A DNA stretch of 28,275 nt from Chloromonas sp. AAM2 (lineage: Eukaryota > Chlorophyta > Chlorophyceae > Chlamydomonadales > Chlamydomonadaceae): NCBI GenBank assembly GCA_004335635.1, contig QAXH01006435.1, positions 33,299 through 61,573 on the forward strand, given 5' to 3'. Shown here in pieces: positions 25,459-28,275 of the stretch (position 1 is its first letter; each line of letters begins with the position of its first letter). The translations under genes were made by a program, and so were the position numbers. Under the pieces are notes generated by a model. The model was given only the letters and a program-made list of their open reading frames with translations. It did not search any database and was not told the DNA's origin.

Positions 25459-26663
25459 CTAGTTCAAGGCTACTGTCAGCAGCCAACGAATGGGTGACCC
25501 CAGTCGCCGTACAAAAACCAACCTCTCCACGGCCATGTAGATGCCCGCAACCCGGGCAAGGATTTGACGGGGCTCAACAACCCATGGCTTTGCTGCCAGC
25601 TCAGCAACCACGACACAGGTTGCGAACACGCCAAACCAAAATCAACGCTTCCAAGTAACTGCAAAGTAACTTGTCTCCACCTTGCGCTGGAAGTCAGGCC
25701 GGTGCTGGTTTGCGGAGGCATTGTATGTGCAGCAAGTTGTTGCAGATGCATGAGCTATCCGTGCAGGCAACTTGATCAACTTGTCCAGCCACGCACGAAC
25801 AGGGGCCCAGTACACTGTCATATCTACGTCGCCATAGCCATAGGGGTCATACAACTCGCCTGTAAGTAGCAGAACAACAAGGACACTTGTCAGTTATCAG
25901 TCACCAGGCCAAGTGCGCTGACAATTACAAATGAAGTAGACCTTGCGTTGTGCAATATGTGCTGTGCACCACAGACAAACTGGTAAGAAAAAATACACGA
26001 AGAAGAAGATGTACACGACAAATGGCTTGGACTCACATGCATGTGTAGTGCTCCCTGGACAATGTGGGCCCGGGGACACTGTTCAAAACGCTGTGCTTCA
26101 CGCATGTGTGCTGGCAACATACGGTCCTCCGTGTCCTCTGACGGCTTCCCTGGTGTAAATACGTATATATAACATACGGTTGGTCAAGCTCTACTATTAC
26201 AGTTGCCCAAACCACCCACCCCACATGCCACACAGAGCATGAAGGTTTACCTATCACAACAAACGTATACTCCCCAGTGTTCTGTGCTCATGCATACATG
26301 ATGACCCATACCCTGCTTGACCCATACCTCGAGCGCTCAACAAGTTGGAGATGAGGGCAGGCAGGCTTCAGCCCTGCGTCCTTGAGGTCTTCACGTCCAG
26401 CTTGTCGCAGCAGCTCAGCATTGATAAATCCTGCTGATATCAGCTGCGACATCGTATCATTAGTCCAGCCTGCGTGAACAATAGTCACATCCCACATGCT
26501 GCCAATTTGACATGCATGTCGGTACATAACCAGGTCAAATGGATCTCCCAATCCAGCTGGGAATGGCATAATGTGTACCAAGACACTCACCGTTGTGCTC
26601 CAAACCTTGCCTGTCCTTTCCCAGCACCTCTGCAACAGCGTCCCACACTGCCGTGGTGTCCAT
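25459..26663 (-). CDS. Five-exon gene of unknown function, about 193 residues
   Basis: Exons 26663-26591, 26469-26312, 26281-26251, 25859-25681 and 25599-25459 (stop TAG) join in phase to 582 nt. The start ATG (MDTTAVWDAVAEVLGKDRQG) has an in-frame TAG two codons upstream, supporting it. Exon 2, ending at the second of two tandem GTATGG donors, includes LISAGFINAELLRQAG and REDLKDAGLKPA, helix-rich and faintly like a SAM-type helical domain, but this is not a firm assignment. Exon 3 is a 31-bp micro-exon (NTGEYTFVVI). Exon 4: ELYDPYGYGDVDMTVYWAPV. The last acceptor is weak (GAG), so the C-terminus (RQILARVAGIYMAVERLVFV...) is the least certain part. I do not recognise the family. Confidence 0.5.
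26125..26170 (+). mobile_element. SINE-like family C 3' fragment
   Basis: TCCTCTGACGGCTTCCCTGG followed by TGTAAATACGTATATATAAC. Only the 3' block is recognisable. It lies in the intron between exons 3 and 4 of the unknown five-exon gene. Confidence 0.4.
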
Positions 26664-26756
26664 GTCCTAGCAGCCTGCATGGTAAGGCAATGCATGTGTC
26701 TGAGAACCATGCACTCTGGATTGCATGCACATGAGCACTGTGCTCACCCGATATGA

Positions 26757-27887
26757 TCGCTGTGTTCAGTTGATGTGCTGGATGCCGCCTGCCATACTTT
26801 GTGGCAGGCTGTGCCTCAGGAGTGGCGGAAGAGGGTCTGGCCGCAGCCAGTGGTGGTTCCAGGTGTGGGGCTTTGGCGGGAGGCGACTGCGCGTCACGTC
26901 TTAGAGGGTTGGGGTTAGGTGCCGATCAGCCCGGCTGGGGAGCCAGATCCAGCCGGTGCGGTGCTTCTACTGGGAGGGAGCCTGCGGGTTAGGGACGTCA
27001 CCTCGATCCTGCTCGCTCCGGTGGTGCGGGATCGGGTACAACGGCACAGGGAGTACGTAGTGGCAGCGGCGGATCCGGATGCGCCTCCCGTGGGCGGGTT
27101 GGTGCTGCACCGCGTGCCAAGGCCTCAGCTGCAGCTGAGCGCGGCAGACAGGGAGGCGGTGTGGCTACGCTTTCTCGCCACTTTAGAAAACCTCTGGGCG
27201 CTGCCCTGGGAGAATCGTCATAAGGATACCTTTTGGCGTATGTCGGTGAACGGTGTGGCGGGTGCTGGCGGCCATGACATTTGCATGGCTGGGCCTTGCC
27301 CCTGCGGCTGGCATATGGGCCCTCGGGCTCGTGGTTCTATTCAGCATAAACGTTTGGTTGGGGCTCCTCTCATGCGTGCCCACACGTTCTGGCTGTGCTC
27401 GGTGGCTGAGGCTGTGCTACACGAACTGGTGGCTGCCCTGCCCCGAGGCATCCATCTGCACCGCATGCATGTCTTGCTGTGCATCCCGCCCTGTCCTGCT
27501 GTGCATGTGGCTGTTTGGCGTGTTGTCTGTCTGGCTGCAGTTGCAGCCATGAACGTTGGCCGTGCGGCTATGTGGTCCGAGCACTTTGCTCGGTCCGGGA
27601 TTCAATCTGGTGATGGCATGCGCCAGCTGGCTTTACAGGAGGCCTGGGACCTGTCTGCTGCTGAGCCGGTTGCTCAACCTGTCGCCCCGGATGTTTACGG
27701 TGCAGTGGCTGCCTTTTCGACTCGTCTCGATGACTTTGTGACGGGCTTACCTAGCTGTGAACGTCCCTGGAAGGGCTCAGCTGGCATTCCTCCTGACAAT
27801 GCGGTCATTTGCGCCGTTCGAGACTCGCCTGGCCGATTCCGGCTGAACATGCCGGCGGCTAGCGGGCCCGGCGGTGCCTGTTGCTGA
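26757..27887 (+). pseudogene. LINE (non-LTR retrotransposon) ORF2 C-terminal fragment, 5'-truncated with internal TAG
   Basis: One frame runs from just after a TGA at 26754-26756 to the stop at 27885-27887. It is interrupted only by a TAG at 26916-26918. It encodes LDAACHTLWQAVPQEWRKRV, ... WRMSVNGVAGAGG, a cluster CPCGWHMG...RAHTFWLCSVAEAV and WRVVCLAAVAAMNVGRAAMW. C-x-C...H...C before a 'FW.C.VA.AV' helix, followed by 'WRVVCLAA.AAM', is a pattern I associate with the C-terminal zinc-binding region of green-algal LINE reverse-transcriptase proteins. No reverse transcriptase or endonuclease motif is present, so the copy is 5'-truncated. It is GC-richer than its surroundings. Confidence 0.55.
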
Positions 27888-28275
27888 TTTGCAGGGCCCA
27901 GCCTAGCTGATTGCCGCTAGGTCGAGCCGCGAGCCGGTTGGCTGCTTGTTGGCCCGTGGCTTTCCTTTTTTACTTCTGTGCCTGTGCGCGACTGCGTCAG
28001 GGTCCTTTGTGTGAGGGCTGGGCCCGGGAGTTTCGGACGCCTTATCAGGCTCGTGTGCCGTCCCGGGCTCTAGTGCTTGCTCGCGGTTCTTGCCTGCTTG
28101 CTGCGCTGCTGCTGCGTGTGCGCTGTTTTTGCCTGTCCTGCTGTCGCCTGTTGTAGGCGCTGTTAAACTAGGCTTTCAGTGCCTGAGTGTTCTGGTGCTT
28201 CCTGAGCTTTTCACGGCCAGTATGTTGCAAAATGACTGGTACATGTTTTGGGGTTGCAGCGTTTCTGTACCTAGA
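27888..28275 (+). mobile_element. Probable 3' UTR of the LINE fragment, running off the window
   Basis: GC-rich, T/G/C-skewed sequence follows directly on the LINE reading frame. It has short GCTTGCTGCGCTGCTGCTGC-like runs and no supported gene. From about 28155 it becomes less GC-rich. No poly(A) or simple-repeat tail is seen before the end of the window, so the element's 3' boundary is not defined. Confidence 0.35.

Noticed and set aside
25190..25462. 90-codon plus-strand open frame
   Set aside because: No recognisable motif; it overlaps the 3' end of the minus-strand unknown gene and the expected 3' UTR.

Overview
The window looks like nuclear DNA of a green alga, probably a volvocalean or close relative. 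Genes are split into many short exons with GT-AG introns (one good GC-AG candidate). CA/TG microsatellites sit inside introns, dispersed short repeats end in TGTAA-type tails, and the encoded proteins resemble green-lineage families. I see no prokaryotic gene structure, rRNA, tRNA or CRISPR. All assignments come from reading translations and splice phases by eye; no database search was possible.

Positions 1-12159, + strand: the 3' part of a very large gene. Twelve exons from 842 to the stop at 12159 join with consistent phases to 1827 codons. They encode the conserved C-terminal half of an SBP-box (SPL/CRR1-type) transcription regulator: the beta-rich region with the 'RPGC' equivalent, then ankyrin repeats. 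A polytopic membrane module of three exons follows. The SBP DNA-binding domain is not in the window and would lie upstream. A second, diverged copy of the membrane module appears at the left edge (309-1050), so the locus seems to hold an internal or tandem duplication.

Positions 12160-15830: a 3.7 kb convergent intergenic stretch. It holds dispersed repeats and no gene I can support.

Positions 15831-23948, - strand: a 13-exon gene for a 553-residue FAD-dependent monooxygenase of the UbiH/kynurenine 3-monooxygenase type, with a C-terminal membrane anchor. Every exon junction is phase-consistent, and several exons are too short or lack an ATG and so are not obvious as open frames. Its introns carry SINE-like repeats, microsatellites and diverged copies of the exon edges.

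Positions 25459-26663, - strand: a small five-exon gene (about 193 residues) of unknown function, with a 31-bp micro-exon. Positions 26757-28275, + strand: a GC-richer, 5'-truncated non-LTR retrotransposon (LINE) fragment. It encodes a C-terminal zinc-binding region and is interrupted by an in-frame TAG.

The most striking pattern is that introns of both large genes repeatedly contain diverged copies of the adjacent exon edge, splice site included. Examples are the starts of the exons at 4660, 9833, 20860-21017 and 20113-20261, and the end of the exon at 10466. At least one copy (4555) is in frame and could act as an alternative 3' splice site. A second pattern is a set of dispersed SINE-like elements with different bodies but a common 3' end, (A/C)TGTAA followed by variable short-repeat tails.
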